64,000 nucleotides of DNA from contig NZ_CP107928.1 in the NCBI RefSeq assembly GCF_036030735.1, positions 7,936,001-8,000,000 of the forward strand. Direction: 5' to 3'. How positions within the stretch are numbered: the first letter of the stretch is position 1; every line of letters begins with the position of its first letter. This DNA is from Streptomyces sp. NBC_00425. Its GTDB lineage: Bacteria; Actinomycetota; Actinomycetes; Streptomycetales; Streptomycetaceae. Below, piece after piece: positions 43,153 to 51,847 of this stretch. The translations under genes were made by a program, and so were the position numbers. The notes below the pieces were generated by a model, which was not told the origin of the DNA, searched no databases, and saw only the letters and a list, made by a program, of their open reading frames with translations.

Positions 43153-44484
43153 GTGCTAGGAGAGTATCCGATCAAAGGCCGGCGTGCAGCCGAGATTTCC
43201 GCGAGCGTCGAGGCGGCGGTGAGTACCGGTGAGCTCCGGCCGGGGCAACTGCTGCCTCCGATGAGGGAGTTGGCGTCAGAGCTGGGAGTGAACCCGAACA
43301 CCGTCGCGGCCGCCTACCGCACCTTGCGTGAGCGCGGGGTGATCGAGACGGACGGCCGCCGGGGCAGCCGGGTGCGGTCGAAGCCCGCCACCACCGGCCG
43401 CGAGTTCATCCGGGTGGAGGTGCCGGCGGGCGTGCGGGACGCGGCGGCGGGCAATCCCGACACGACGCTGCTGCCGCCGCTGGCGCCGGCGTTCGCCTGG
43501 GCCGCCGCGCAGGGCGACCGGGAGCCCGTCCTGTACGGGCATGCGCCGGTCGAACCCGAGCTGGCGAGGGTGGCCCGCGCCGATCTCGACGCCGACGGCG
43601 TGCCGGCCGGTCCGGTGGCCGTGACCTCCGGCTCGCTGGACGCGATCGAACGCGTCCTGGCCGCGCACCTCAGACCGGGCGACAGCGTGGCCGTCGAGGA
43701 TCCCGGCTGGGGCTCCCTCCTCGACCTCGTGCCCGCGCTCGGGCTGCGCACGGTCCCGGTCGGCCTCGACGACGACGGACCGCTGCCCGACGACGTGCGC
43801 CGCGCACTCGAAGCCGGGGCGCGCGCCCTCGTCGTCACCGACCGGGCGCAGAACCCGACCGGCGCGGCGATCGGCGCCGCACGCGCGCGTGCCCTGCGCG
43901 CCGTGTTGCGGGACCACCCGGACACCCTGCTGATCGAGGACGACCACGGTCACCGGATCGTCGACCTCCCCCTGTACCCCCTGGCCGGCGTCACCCGGCA
44001 CTGGGCCCTCGTGCGCTCGGCCGCCAAGGCCTACGGCCCGGACCTGCGGTTCGCCGTCCTCACCGGAGATGACGTCACTCTGGACCGGGTGCGCGGACGG
44101 CAGCGGCTCGGGCCCGGCTGGGTCAGCCGGATCACGCAGCGGGCGGTACTGCGCCTGTGGGCCGACGGCGCGGTGGACGCGCGCGCGGTGGCCCGCGCGT
44201 ACGGCGCCCGACGCGACGCGCTGATCGCCGCGCTCACCGCGCGGGGCGTCGAGGCGCGCGGGCGCAGCGGGATGAACGTATGGGTCCCCGTGCCGGACGA
44301 GACGGGGGCGGTCACCCGATTGCTGCACGCCGGGTGGGCGGTCGCGCCGGGGGCACGGTTCCGGATCGGGTCCGCGCCCGGAATCCGCATCACGGTGTCG
44401 ACGCTGGACGCGCGGGAGATCGAGACGCTGGCCGATCTGGTCGCCGGGGCGGTCGGACCCTCCGCGACGCGGAACTACGTCTAG
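43153..44484 (+). CDS. MocR/PdxR-type regulator (GntR HTH fused to aminotransferase fold)
   Basis: A 443-residue regulator. The N-terminal GntR HTH reads AAVSTGELRPGQLLPPMREL then SELGVNPNTVAAAYRTLRERG. The rest is a fold-type I aminotransferase domain with YGHAPVEPELARV, EDPGWGSLLDLVPALG, DRAQNPTGAAI and the PLP lysine Lys292 in RSAAKAYGPDLRF. MocR proteins sense PLP or its adducts; PdxR members control vitamin B6 genes. GTG 43153 is chosen because CATAAT lies 7 bases upstream (leaderless); ATG 43144 is in frame but overlaps that box. The divergent PNPOx-family gene is the likely target. Confidence 0.9.
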   Translation: MLGEYPIKGRRAAEISASVEAAVSTGELRPGQLLPPMRELASELGVNPNTVAAAYRTLRERGVIETDGRRGSRVRSKPATTGREFIRVEVPAGVRDAAAGNPDTTLLPPLAPAFAWAAAQGDREPVLYGHAPVEPELARVARADLDADGVPAGPVAVTSGSLDAIERVLAAHLRPGDSVAVEDPGWGSLLDLVPALGLRTVPVGLDDDGPLPDDVRRALEAGARALVVTDRAQNPTGAAIGAARARALRAVLRDHPDTLLIEDDHGHRIVDLPLYPLAGVTRHWALVRSAAKAYGPDLRFAVLTGDDVTLDRVRGRQRLGPGWVSRITQRAVLRLWADGAVDARAVARAYGARRDALIAALTARGVEARGRSGMNVWVPVPDETGAVTRLLHAGWAVAPGARFRIGSAPGIRITVSTLDAREIETLADLVAGAVGPSATRNYV

Positions 44485-44638
44485 GGAGCGAGCACGTCGG
44501 AAGAGCCCCTCCGGCAGCCCGGAGCCCGGCAGCCTCCGCAGCCCCGCGGCCCGATCGATCGATCTCCCTGCAGCTCAACCCGTTCGATCTCCCCGCGGCT
44601 CGCGTTCGATCGCCCCGCCGACGCGCTCGGCCGCCCGG

Positions 44639-45658
44639 CTACGAACGGGACCGCCGTGCCTGGGTCAGTGCCGCGCCCGCCAGGACGATCGCCGCGCCCA
44701 CCGGCGTCGACCAGCTCAGGGTCTCGCCCAGCAGTGCGACGCCCGCCGCCGTGGCGATGACCGGGATGAAGTAGGTGACCATCTGGGCCGTCGTCGGACC
44801 GATCTCCGTCACGAGGCCGTACTGGATGAGGAGGGCCAGGCCGGTGCCGAGCGCGCCGAGGGCCGCGGTCGCGAGCAGCGGGACGAGCGGGAAGCGGGTC
44901 GGGAGATCGGTGAACAGCGGGGTGACGACGGCCAGTTGCAGGGTCGCCAGGAACAGCTGGGCGCCGGTCATCGACAGGGCCGAGGAGCCGGTGTGCGCCA
45001 GCGTGCGGCGGAGGTAGATCCAGCCGACCGGGTAGCTCAGCGAAGCCAGCAGCGCGAGGGTCGTGCCGCGGGCGTCGAGGCCGTCGAATCCCTGCCAGGC
45101 GCCCAGCACCGTGAGGACGCCCAGGAATCCGAGGCCGAGGCCCGCGACGCGCAGCCGGGTAGGCCGGTCCTCCGACAGCGCGACCAGTGAGAGCGCCATG
45201 CCCCACAGCGGCGACGTGGCGTTGCAGATGCCGGCCAGGGTGGAGGGGATGGTCAGTTCCGCGAACGCGAAGAGGGAGAAGGGCACGGCGTTGAGGAGGA
45301 GCGCGGCCACCGTCAGATGCGCCCAGGTGCGGGCCCCGCGAGGGAGCCGTTCCCGCTTCACCGCCATCGCGACCGCCAGCACCGCGGTGCCGAACGCCAG
45401 CCTGCCGAGGGTGACCTGGAACGGCGCGTAGCCCCCGGTGCCCACCTTGATCAGCAGGAAGCTGAAGCCCCAGATCAGGGACAGCGCGCCGAAGCGCAGA
45501 CGCCAGTCGAGGGCGCGGCGGCCAGGGGCCGGAGCGGAGGAGGGAGCCGGGGAGCGGCCTTCGGCGGGCAGCCCGGGAGAGGGCGCCGCGGGAGCCGGTG
45601 GCGGGGTGGTCCGTGCAGGGGCCGGCGGTGGGGTCGATGCGGTGGGCGCGGTGGTCAT
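44639..45658 (-). CDS. EamA/DMT family transporter
   Basis: A 339-residue transporter. After a Pro/Ala-rich N terminus of about 50 residues, ten membrane segments form two EamA repeats (LRFGALSLIWGFSFLLIKVG; GTTLALLASLSYPVGWIYLR). It ends GETLSWSTPVGAAIVLAGAA. The substrate is unknown. ATG 45658 is chosen; the frame is open to 45712. It is divergent from a LysR regulator 74 bp away, the usual arrangement for a LysR-controlled exporter. Confidence 0.87.
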   Translation of the reverse strand: MTTAPTASTPPPAPARTTPPPAPAAPSPGLPAEGRSPAPSSAPAPGRRALDWRLRFGALSLIWGFSFLLIKVGTGGYAPFQVTLGRLAFGTAVLAVAMAVKRERLPRGARTWAHLTVAALLLNAVPFSLFAFAELTIPSTLAGICNATSPLWGMALSLVALSEDRPTRLRVAGLGLGFLGVLTVLGAWQGFDGLDARGTTLALLASLSYPVGWIYLRRTLAHTGSSALSMTGAQLFLATLQLAVVTPLFTDLPTRFPLVPLLATAALGALGTGLALLIQYGLVTEIGPTTAQMVTYFIPVIATAAGVALLGETLSWSTPVGAAIVLAGAALTQARRSRS

Positions 45659-45682
45659 GGCATCCACGATCGTCGACACCAT

Positions 45683-45724
45683 CTCGTAGCACAATCGAGA
45701 ATTTTCCAGCAATACCTCGTAGCA
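45683..45724. promoter_or_regulatory. Paired CTCGTAGCA repeats in the eamA/lysR promoter
   Basis: CTCGTAGCA occurs at 45683-45691 and 45716-45724, 33 bp apart. The second overlaps TAGCAT (45720-45725), a leaderless -10 seven bases before the LysR start. Repression of lysR and control of the divergent exporter from these sites is inferred. Confidence 0.45.
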
Positions 45725-45732
45725 TCGCTTAC

Positions 45733-46635
45733 ATGTTGAACCTGGAGCGCCTGCGGACCCTCGACGCCCTCGCCCGGCACGGCTCGGTCAGCGGCGCCGC
45801 GTCGGGCCTGCACATCACCACCTCGGCCGTCTCGCAGCAGCTGGCCAAACTCGAGCGCGAGGTCGGTCAGCAGCTCCTCGCCAAGCACGGACGGGGCGTG
45901 CGGCTGACGGACGCGGGGCGGCTGCTCGCCGACCACGCGTCCCGGATCCTGTCCCAGGTGGAGCTCGCCCAGTCCGACCTGGAGGCCCAACGCGGTCAGG
46001 TGGCCGGGGAGTTGCGGCTGGCCGCCTTCCCGACAGCGGCCCGTGGGCTCTTCCCCGTCGCGCTCGCCGAGCTGCGTAAGGCGCACCCCGCCCTGCGTCT
46101 GCGCTCGAGCGAACTGGAGCCGGAGCGCGGCGTCGCCGGCGTGGTGCGCGGCGACCTGGACCTCGCCGTAGTCCTGGACTGGTACAACAAGCCGATGCCG
46201 GTGCCGGACGGCCTGGTCAAGGCGCCCATCCTCGACGATCCCGCGGACGTCGCGATGCCGGCCGACCACCGCCTCGCCGGCCGGGACGAGGTGGACCTCG
46301 GGGAGTTCGCCGAGGACGAGTGGATCACCTGGAACGAGGGTGAGTTCTGTCACGAGTGGCTGATGTTCACCCTGCGCTCGCGGGGCATCGAGCCGATCGT
46401 CGGCCACCGGGCGGCCGAGACGCACACCCAGCTCGGGCTGGTGGCCGCCGGACTGGGAGTGTGCATCGCCCCCGTGCTCGGCCGCCGGCCCGTGCCCGAG
46501 GGCGTCGTGACGGTCCCGTTGCGGCAGCGGGTGCGCCGCCATGTGTACGTGGTCTGGCGGGCGGACGCGGACCGCCGCCCGTCGATCAGAGCGGCGGTCC
46601 GCGCCCTCAAGTCCGCAGGGGAGGCCGTCGGCTGA
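45733..46635 (+). CDS. LysR-family transcriptional regulator
   Basis: A 300-residue LysR protein. The HTH is at residues 1-60 (NLERLRTLDALARHGSVSGA, then SAVSQQLAKLEREVGQQLL), followed by the linker helix and the effector domain (GELRLAAFPTAARGLFPVAL to QLGLVAAGLGVCIAPVLG). ATG 45733 is supported by TAGCAT seven bases upstream. It is divergent from an EamA exporter and probably controls it in response to the exported compound. Many such actinobacterial LysR-EamA pairs concern amino acids; not shown here. Confidence 0.92.
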   Translation: MLNLERLRTLDALARHGSVSGAASGLHITTSAVSQQLAKLEREVGQQLLAKHGRGVRLTDAGRLLADHASRILSQVELAQSDLEAQRGQVAGELRLAAFPTAARGLFPVALAELRKAHPALRLRSSELEPERGVAGVVRGDLDLAVVLDWYNKPMPVPDGLVKAPILDDPADVAMPADHRLAGRDEVDLGEFAEDEWITWNEGEFCHEWLMFTLRSRGIEPIVGHRAAETHTQLGLVAAGLGVCIAPVLGRRPVPEGVVTVPLRQRVRRHVYVVWRADADRRPSIRAAVRALKSAGEAVG

Positions 46636-46770
46636 GAGCAGGGCTCCGCCGGGCGGTGCCGGCCTGCTGTGGGCGGCGCCGGGCTGCTACGGCTGTGCCC
46701 GGTTGCCACGGGCCGCGCCGTGCTGTGCCGTGCGCGACGCCGCGGGCCGGCGGAATGGCGCGGACGCGGC

Positions 46771-47238
46771 CTATGCGCCGCCCAGTTTGCGGAAGTCCCA
46801 GGAGACGATCTTCTCCGGCCTGAGGCGCACCCACGCATGCCGGCCGTCGTGCGGCATCGAGTCCAGGCCGAAGTTCTTGCGCGCGAACAGCGTCTCCACC
46901 GCGTCGAGTTCGGCGCACAGCTCGCCGGTGCGCGGGATCTCGCCCACGAACTCGACGGCGCCGGACAGTTCGACGCCGCGCAGTGCGTCGTACTCCTCAC
47001 CGGTGTCGATCACGATCGCCACCCGGGGATCGCGGCGCAGGTCCGCCCAGCGCTTGCTGCGCACGACCGAGTACAGCCACAGTGCGGCGCCGTCCCAGAG
47101 GAACCACAGGGCGCTGACATGGGGCGCGCCGTCGACGGACACGGTCGCCACCCGGCAGGTGCGATGGACGGTGAGGAACGCGTCCAGCTCGCCCGGCGAC
47201 ATCATGATCTTCCGGCCACGGCGCTGTGTGACGGTCAT
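46771..47238 (-). CDS. F420/FMN-dependent PNPOx-family protein
   Basis: A 155-residue split-barrel protein: MSPGELDAFLTVHRTCRVAT, then DGAPHVSALWFLWDGAALWL, SKRWADLRRDPRVAIVIDTG and the C-terminal RHAWVRLRPEKIVSWDFRKL. These features fit the F420-dependent biliverdin-reductase/PPOX class. ATG 47238 follows GAGGGGG. Convergent with the LysR gene and divergent from the hydrolase-like gene. Confidence 0.87.
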   Translation of the reverse strand: MTVTQRRGRKIMMSPGELDAFLTVHRTCRVATVSVDGAPHVSALWFLWDGAALWLYSVVRSKRWADLRRDPRVAIVIDTGEEYDALRGVELSGAVEFVGEIPRTGELCAELDAVETLFARKNFGLDSMPHDGRHAWVRLRPEKIVSWDFRKLGGA

Positions 47239-47374
47239 CCGGCCCCCTCATTCTGCTCTTGTGCGTACCTGTTCTGCCTTTTCTGAAACTCCGTCAGAAA
47301 AGGATGGGTCTTCTTCCTTCTCCACGCAATGGCGGCTACTGTCGCCCGCCCCACACCGACGCCAGGGGGAGCCC

Positions 47375-48037
47375 ATGCCGTCGCACGAAGAGCTCAGCGA
47401 CCTCCTCGACCCCGCGAGCACCGTCCTGATCACGGTGGAGTGCCAGCAGGGCGTCGTCGGACCGGCCGCCGCGCTGCCCCAACTCGCCTGTGCGGCAAGG
47501 GAGTCGGGGGTCCTCGACAACATCGCCCGGCTGGTGACGGCGGCCCGGGCGAGCGGTGTCCAGGTCGTGCACGCCGTCGCCGAGCGCCGCCCCGACGGGC
47601 GCGGCGCCAACCGCAACGCCCGGCTGTTCCGCGCGGCCGAACGCCTCCCGGTCCAGCAGCTCACCGGCACCGACGCGACCCGCCTCGCGCCGGAGATCGA
47701 GGTCGCCGAACAGGACCTCGTCGTACGTCGGCTGCACGGGCTCTCGCCCGTGCAGGGCACCGACGTCGACGCACTGCTGCGCAACCTCGGCTGCCGCACC
47801 CTGGTCGTCACCGGGGTCTCCGCCAACGTGGCGATCCCGAACACCGTGTTCGACGCCGTCAACCGCGGCTACACGGCCGTCGTGGCGTCGGACGCCATCG
47901 CGGGGGTGCCTGCCGACTACACCCCCGCGATGATCCGTCACACCCTCGCCCTGGTCGCCACGGTCGCGACCACGGCCGAGGTGCTGGCCTGTCTCCGGCC
48001 GGCTCCCGCGGCGACGCCGGGGCTCAGGCCAGGCTGA
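47375..48037 (+). CDS. Isochorismatase-fold protein with degenerate active site
   Basis: A 220-residue cysteine-hydrolase-fold protein. The family triad is Asp-Lys-Cys. Here the Asp position is Glu22 (LITVECQQG), the Lys position is Arg117 or Arg118 (LVVRRLHGLSPVQGTDVD), and the Cys position is Ala152 (VTGVSANVAIPNT where GVxTNxCVxxT is usual). The fold signature is otherwise intact, so the protein is likely a non-catalytic binding protein or uses different chemistry. ATG 47375 follows GGGGGA; the longer open frame from 46541 is not coding. Its end overlaps the convergent Rieske gene by 14 bp. Confidence 0.87.
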   Translation: MPSHEELSDLLDPASTVLITVECQQGVVGPAAALPQLACAARESGVLDNIARLVTAARASGVQVVHAVAERRPDGRGANRNARLFRAAERLPVQQLTGTDATRLAPEIEVAEQDLVVRRLHGLSPVQGTDVDALLRNLGCRTLVVTGVSANVAIPNTVFDAVNRGYTAVVASDAIAGVPADYTPAMIRHTLALVATVATTAEVLACLRPAPAATPGLRPG

Positions 48038-48542
48038 TCGAGTCGCCGCTGACGCTGATCGACACCTCGGGCAGCGGCTTCTGCGCGGGACCGCTCTTCA
48101 CGCTGCCGTCCGTGATCGAGAAGTTGCTGTTGTGACAGGGGCAGTTGATGACGCCGTCGGAGATGGACTTCACCGCGCAGCCCGCGTGGGTGCACACGGC
48201 GGAGAACGCCTTGTACGTGCCCGCGGCCGGCTGGGTGACGACCACCTTCTCGGACTCGAAGACCTTCCCGCCGCCCTCGGGTATGTCGGCGGTCTTCGCG
48301 AGCGCCGCACCGGCCCCGGCGTTGTCCCCGCCGCCCGTGCCGCCCGTGCTCGCGGCCTCGCTGCTGCCGGTGGAACCGGTGGAACCGGTGGAACCCGACG
48401 TGCCGGACGACGACGTGCTCGACGAGTCGCCGTCGGAGCCTCCGCACGCGGTCAGCGCGACGGAGAGCCCCGCGGCTCCCGCGGCTGCCACGACGGCACG
48501 GCGGGCAGGCCCCGACGCGGACTTGATCGATGCGCTGGTCAT
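48024..48542 (-). CDS. Rieske [2Fe-2S] lipoprotein
   Basis: A 172-residue exported iron-sulfur protein. The N terminus has an RR pair (GPARRAVVAAAG), a hydrophobic stretch and the lipobox LTAC with Cys33, then a 40-residue Ser/Gly/Thr linker with repeats of GSTGST. The Rieske domain has the cluster ligands Cys117 and His119 (CTHAGC) and Cys134 and His137 (CPCHNSNF), with Cys122 and Cys136 placed for the disulfide. It ends with the DSISLA strand. It is a stand-alone Rieske protein, not a bc1 subunit. GAAGGGA precedes ATG 48542. Confidence 0.93.
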   Translation of the reverse strand: MTSASIKSASGPARRAVVAAAGAAGLSVALTACGGSDGDSSSTSSSGTSGSTGSTGSTGSSEAASTGGTGGGDNAGAGAALAKTADIPEGGGKVFESEKVVVTQPAAGTYKAFSAVCTHAGCAVKSISDGVINCPCHNSNFSITDGSVKSGPAQKPLPEVSISVSGDSISLA

Positions 48543-48732
48543 GCTGGGGGGTCCCTTCCAGAGGGTGCGTGGATCTGCCGAGAGGTACGAGCGGCGGACG
48601 CCCCTTGTTCAGCGCCCCCGCCAAGTCCGGACAGTGTCGAGATATTGACCCGTTCGACATGAGTACGGCGTAAGCCAGAGCTGTCGGCCGGCTGTCGGCC
48701 GTGCAACGTGCCAGGCCCAGTAACCTGGGGCG

Positions 48733-49488
48733 ATGCTCAAGGAAGTCACCGCGACCCGCTATGTCACGCCCCTGCGGGAGGGCGGCTCCCTGCCGGGACT
48801 CGTCGAGGCCGACGACCTCGGCCTGTACGTCATGAAGTTCACCGGCGCCGGCCAGGGCCGCAAGACGCTCGTCGCCGAGGTCGTCTGCGGGGAGCTGGCC
48901 CGCCGCCTGGGACTGCGGGCCCCCCGCCTGGTGACGGTCGAGCTCGACGTGCTGCTGGGGCTCGGCGAACCCGACCAGCAGGTACAGGAGTTGCTGAAGT
49001 CCAGCGGCGGGACCAACCTCGGCATGGACTTCCTCTCCGGAGCCCTCGGCTTCGACCCCCTCGCCTTCGCGGTCAGCGCCGAGGAGGCCGGCCGCGTCGT
49101 CTGGTTCGACGCGCTCGTGAACAACGTCGACCGGTCGTGGCGCAACCCCAACCTCCTGATGCACCGCGGCGACCTGTGGCTCGTCGACCACGGCGCCACC
49201 ATGATCTGGCAGCACAACTGGCCCACCGCCGAGACCTCCGCGGCCCGCCCCTACGACGCCGCCGACCACGTCCTCGCCCCCTTCGGGCCGGACGTCCGGG
49301 CCGCGGCGGCAGAGCTCGCGCCGCTGGTCACCGCCGACCTCCTCGCCGAGGTCACGGCGCAGATCCCGGAGGTCTGGCTGACGGACGAGCCCGGCTTCGA
49401 CACCCCGGACGCGCTCCGGCGCGCCTATGCGGCGCCCCTCCTCGCGCGCGCCGCCGACGTCCATGAACGCATCGAGGGGATCAAGTGA
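48733..49488 (+). CDS. HipA-like kinase family protein
   Basis: A 251-residue protein with the HipA-type kinase core only: YVMKFTGAGQGRKTLVAEVV holds the ATP-binding lysine, FDALVNNVDRSWRNPNLLMH the catalytic Asp-Asn loop, and LWLVDHGATMIW the metal-binding Asp. It lacks the N-terminal domain of full HipA, and there is no hipB-like antitoxin nearby. ATG 48733 has TAACCT six bases upstream, a leaderless promoter. Its stop overlaps the DUF3037 start by 4 bp, so the pair is coupled. Kinase activity and target are unproved. Confidence 0.87.
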   Translation: MLKEVTATRYVTPLREGGSLPGLVEADDLGLYVMKFTGAGQGRKTLVAEVVCGELARRLGLRAPRLVTVELDVLLGLGEPDQQVQELLKSSGGTNLGMDFLSGALGFDPLAFAVSAEEAGRVVWFDALVNNVDRSWRNPNLLMHRGDLWLVDHGATMIWQHNWPTAETSAARPYDAADHVLAPFGPDVRAAAAELAPLVTADLLAEVTAQIPEVWLTDEPGFDTPDALRRAYAAPLLARAADVHERIEGIK

Positions 49489-49901
49489 CCGACCGCCACA
49501 TCATCCGGCCCGGCCAGGGCGGCGACCGGGACGTCTTCGAGTACGCGCTGCTGCGCGTCGTGCCGCGCGTCGAGCGCGGCGAGTGCATCAACGCGGGCGT
49601 GCTCGTGTACTGCCGCGGCCGGGACTACGTGGGCGCCCGCACCCACCTGGACGAGGCGAGGCTGCTGGCGCTGGACCCCGGCGCGGACGTGCCCGGCGTG
49701 CGGGCCGCGCTGCGGGCCGTCGAAGGCGTCTGTGCGGGCGGCGCGTCGGCCGGGCAGGCGGCCGGCGACGACGCCGGGCGGCGCTTTCGCTGGCTGATCG
49801 CGCCGCGCTCGACGATCGTCCAGCCGGGCCCCGTGCACACCGGGCTCACGGCCGATCCGGACGCCGAGACGGAGCGGCTCCTGGAGCTGCTGGTGAGGTA
49901 A
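49485..49901 (+). CDS. DUF3037 family protein
   Basis: A 138-residue soluble protein: VFEYALLRVVPRVERGECIN, then AGVLVYCRGRDYVGARTHLD and FRWLIAPRSTIVQPGPVHTG are diagnostic for DUF3037. The family is repeatedly found directly after HipA-like kinase genes in actinobacteria, as here with a GTGA overlap. It could be a substrate, inhibitor or partner of the kinase; nothing in the sequence decides this. Confidence 0.88.
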   Translation: MTDRHIIRPGQGGDRDVFEYALLRVVPRVERGECINAGVLVYCRGRDYVGARTHLDEARLLALDPGADVPGVRAALRAVEGVCAGGASAGQAAGDDAGRRFRWLIAPRSTIVQPGPVHTGLTADPDAETERLLELLVR

Positions 49902-50056
49902 TGGATCACACCGGCGTCGTGTGGCGTTGACACCGGGTGCCAGGGCTTCTAGCGTCACGTCTGCCGAAGGTACTAAGCGGTCGCTCACCACCAGGGCGCA
50001 TACGGCGCCCGGCACCCGGGCGCATCAGGCTTTCTCAAGGGCGAGGAGAACCAGCA

Positions 50057-50818
50057 ATGTCCACCACTGAGCAGCGGGTCGCTGTGGTCACGGGCGCGGC
50101 GCGCGGCATCGGAGCCGCCACCGCCGTACGGCTGGCCGCCGAGGGCCGTGCGGTCGCCGTCGTCGATCTCGACGAGGCTGCCTGCAAGGACACCGTGGAG
50201 AAGATCACCGCGGCGGGCGGCAAGGCCGTCGCGATCGGAGCCGACGTCTCCGACGAGGCCCAGGTCGAAGCGGCGATCGCGCGGATCGTCGACGAGCTCG
50301 GCGCGCCCACGATCCTCGTCAACAACGCGGGCGTGCTCCGCGACAACCTGCTGTTCAAGATGAGCGCCACCGACTGGGACACCGTCCTGAACGTGCATCT
50401 GCGCGGGTCGTTCCTGATGACGAAGGCCGTCCAGAAGCACATGGTCGACGCGGGCTTCGGCCGTGTCGTCAACCTGTCGTCGTCCTCGGCGCTCGGCAAC
50501 CGCGGCCAGGCCAACTACTCCGCCGCCAAGGCCGGTCTGCAGGGCTTCACCAAGACCCTCGCCATCGAGCTCGGCAAGTTCGGCATCACCGCCAACGCCG
50601 TCGCCCCCGGCTTCATCGCCACCGACATGACGGCCGCGACGGCCGCCCGCGTCGGCATGGGCTTCGAGGAGTTCAAGGCCGCGGCCGCCACCCAGATCCC
50701 GGTCGCGCGCGTCGGCGAGCCCGACGACATCGCCAACGCGATCGCCTTCTTCACGAACGAGGCCGCGGGCTTCGTCTCCGGCCAGGTGCTGTACGTCGCC
50801 GGCGGACCGCTCGACTAA
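50057..50818 (+). CDS. FabG-like 3-oxoacyl-ACP reductase (SDR)
   Basis: A 253-residue classical SDR. TGAARGIGAATA binds NADP(H), NNAG follows, and the active site is Ser in LSSSSALGN with Tyr/Lys in YSAAKAG. The C terminus (GFVSGQVLYVAGGPLD) fits FabG-like enzymes. GAGGAGA precedes ATG 50057; the frame is open to 49937 without similarity. It is followed by another SDR after 30 bp, so the two are cotranscribed and may act on related acyl substrates. Confidence 0.9.
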   Translation: MSTTEQRVAVVTGAARGIGAATAVRLAAEGRAVAVVDLDEAACKDTVEKITAAGGKAVAIGADVSDEAQVEAAIARIVDELGAPTILVNNAGVLRDNLLFKMSATDWDTVLNVHLRGSFLMTKAVQKHMVDAGFGRVVNLSSSSALGNRGQANYSAAKAGLQGFTKTLAIELGKFGITANAVAPGFIATDMTAATAARVGMGFEEFKAAAATQIPVARVGEPDDIANAIAFFTNEAAGFVSGQVLYVAGGPLD

Positions 50819-50848
50819 GCCCACTAGGGATACCTGGGGATCACCGAC

Positions 50849-51610
50849 ATGACTGAACTGCCCGCACTCTCCGGCAAGGTCGCTCTCGTCACCGGCGCCA
50901 GCCGCGGCATCGGATACGGCGTCGCCGAGGCGCTCGTCGCCCGCGGCGACCGGGTCTGCATCACCGGCCGGGGCGAGGACGCCCTCAAGGAGGCCGTCGA
51001 GCAGCTCGGCGCCGACCGGGTCATCGCCGTCGCAGGCAAGGCGCACGACGAGGAGCACCAGGCGGCCGCCGTCGAGCGCACCATGGCCGCCTTCGGCCGC
51101 ATCGACTTCCTGGTCAACAACGCCGGCACGAACCCGGTGTTCGGGCCGATCGCCGACCTCGACCTGAACGTTGCCCGCAAGGTCTTCGAGACCAACGTGG
51201 TCTCCGCGCTCGGCTTCGCCCAGCGGACCTGGCACGCCTGGCAGAAGGACAACGGCGGCGCGATCGTCAACATCGCCTCCGTGGCCGGGCTCTCTGCCTC
51301 GCCCTTCATCGGCGCCTACGGCATCAGCAAGGCCGCCATGATCAACCTGACCGTCCAGCTGGCGCACGAGTACGCGCCGCGCGTGCGGGTCAACGCGATC
51401 GCCCCGGCCGTGGTGAAGACCAAGTTCGCCCAGGCCCTCTACGAGGGCCGCGAGGAGGAGGCGGCCGCCGCCTATCCGCTGGCCCGGCTCGGAGTGCCCT
51501 CCGACATCGGCGGCACCGCCGCGTTCCTCACCTCCGAGCAGTCGGACTGGATCACCGGCCAGACTCTCGTCGTCGACGGGGGCATCTTCCTCAACGCCGG
51601 CGTGGGCTGA
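50849..51610 (+). CDS. SDR family oxidoreductase
   Basis: A 253-residue classical SDR with VALVTGASRGIGYGVAEALV at the N terminus, NNAGTNPVFGPI, Ser in NIASVAGLSA and Tyr/Lys in YGISKAA. It differs from its upstream neighbour throughout, so the pair is not a fresh duplication. The sequence type resembles acetoacetyl-CoA or 3-oxoacyl reductases. A 15-bp terminator follows at 51657-51691. Confidence 0.9.
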   Translation: MTELPALSGKVALVTGASRGIGYGVAEALVARGDRVCITGRGEDALKEAVEQLGADRVIAVAGKAHDEEHQAAAVERTMAAFGRIDFLVNNAGTNPVFGPIADLDLNVARKVFETNVVSALGFAQRTWHAWQKDNGGAIVNIASVAGLSASPFIGAYGISKAAMINLTVQLAHEYAPRVRVNAIAPAVVKTKFAQALYEGREEEAAAAYPLARLGVPSDIGGTAAFLTSEQSDWITGQTLVVDGGIFLNAGVG

Positions 51611-51656
51611 GACCGGCGCCGGCCGGACCGGCCCGGGCCGGTCGGGTAGCTCTTCC

Positions 51657-51691
51657 ACGGGCGCCGTTTCCCTGACGGAAACGGCGCCCGT
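51657..51691 (+). terminator. Terminator of the SDR pair
   Basis: ACGGGCGCCGTTTCC pairs exactly with GGAAACGGCGCCCGT around CTGAC: a 15-bp stem followed by GTCGTCGTATTC. Confidence 0.8.
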
Positions 51692-51847
51692 GTCGTCGTA
51701 TTCAGGGACATATGGATCGCAGACACGCGGATGACAACGTCGTCATACCGAGAGTGATCAAGAACGCTCCACCACCGCGGGTTCAGGCCGCCCGGCGCTG
51801 CGGTATGGTCTGCCAACCCTTGGCATGGCAGATCGAGGAGCGTGCGC

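Noticed and set aside
46541..47374. A 278-codon extension of the hydrolase-like frame
   Set aside because: It runs antisense through the PNPOx-family gene and has no homology; a ribosome site and the family start are at 47375.
49937..50056. N-terminal extension of the FabG-like protein
   Set aside because: Residues are Arg/Pro-rich and precede a well-spaced GAGGAGA site at ATG 50057.
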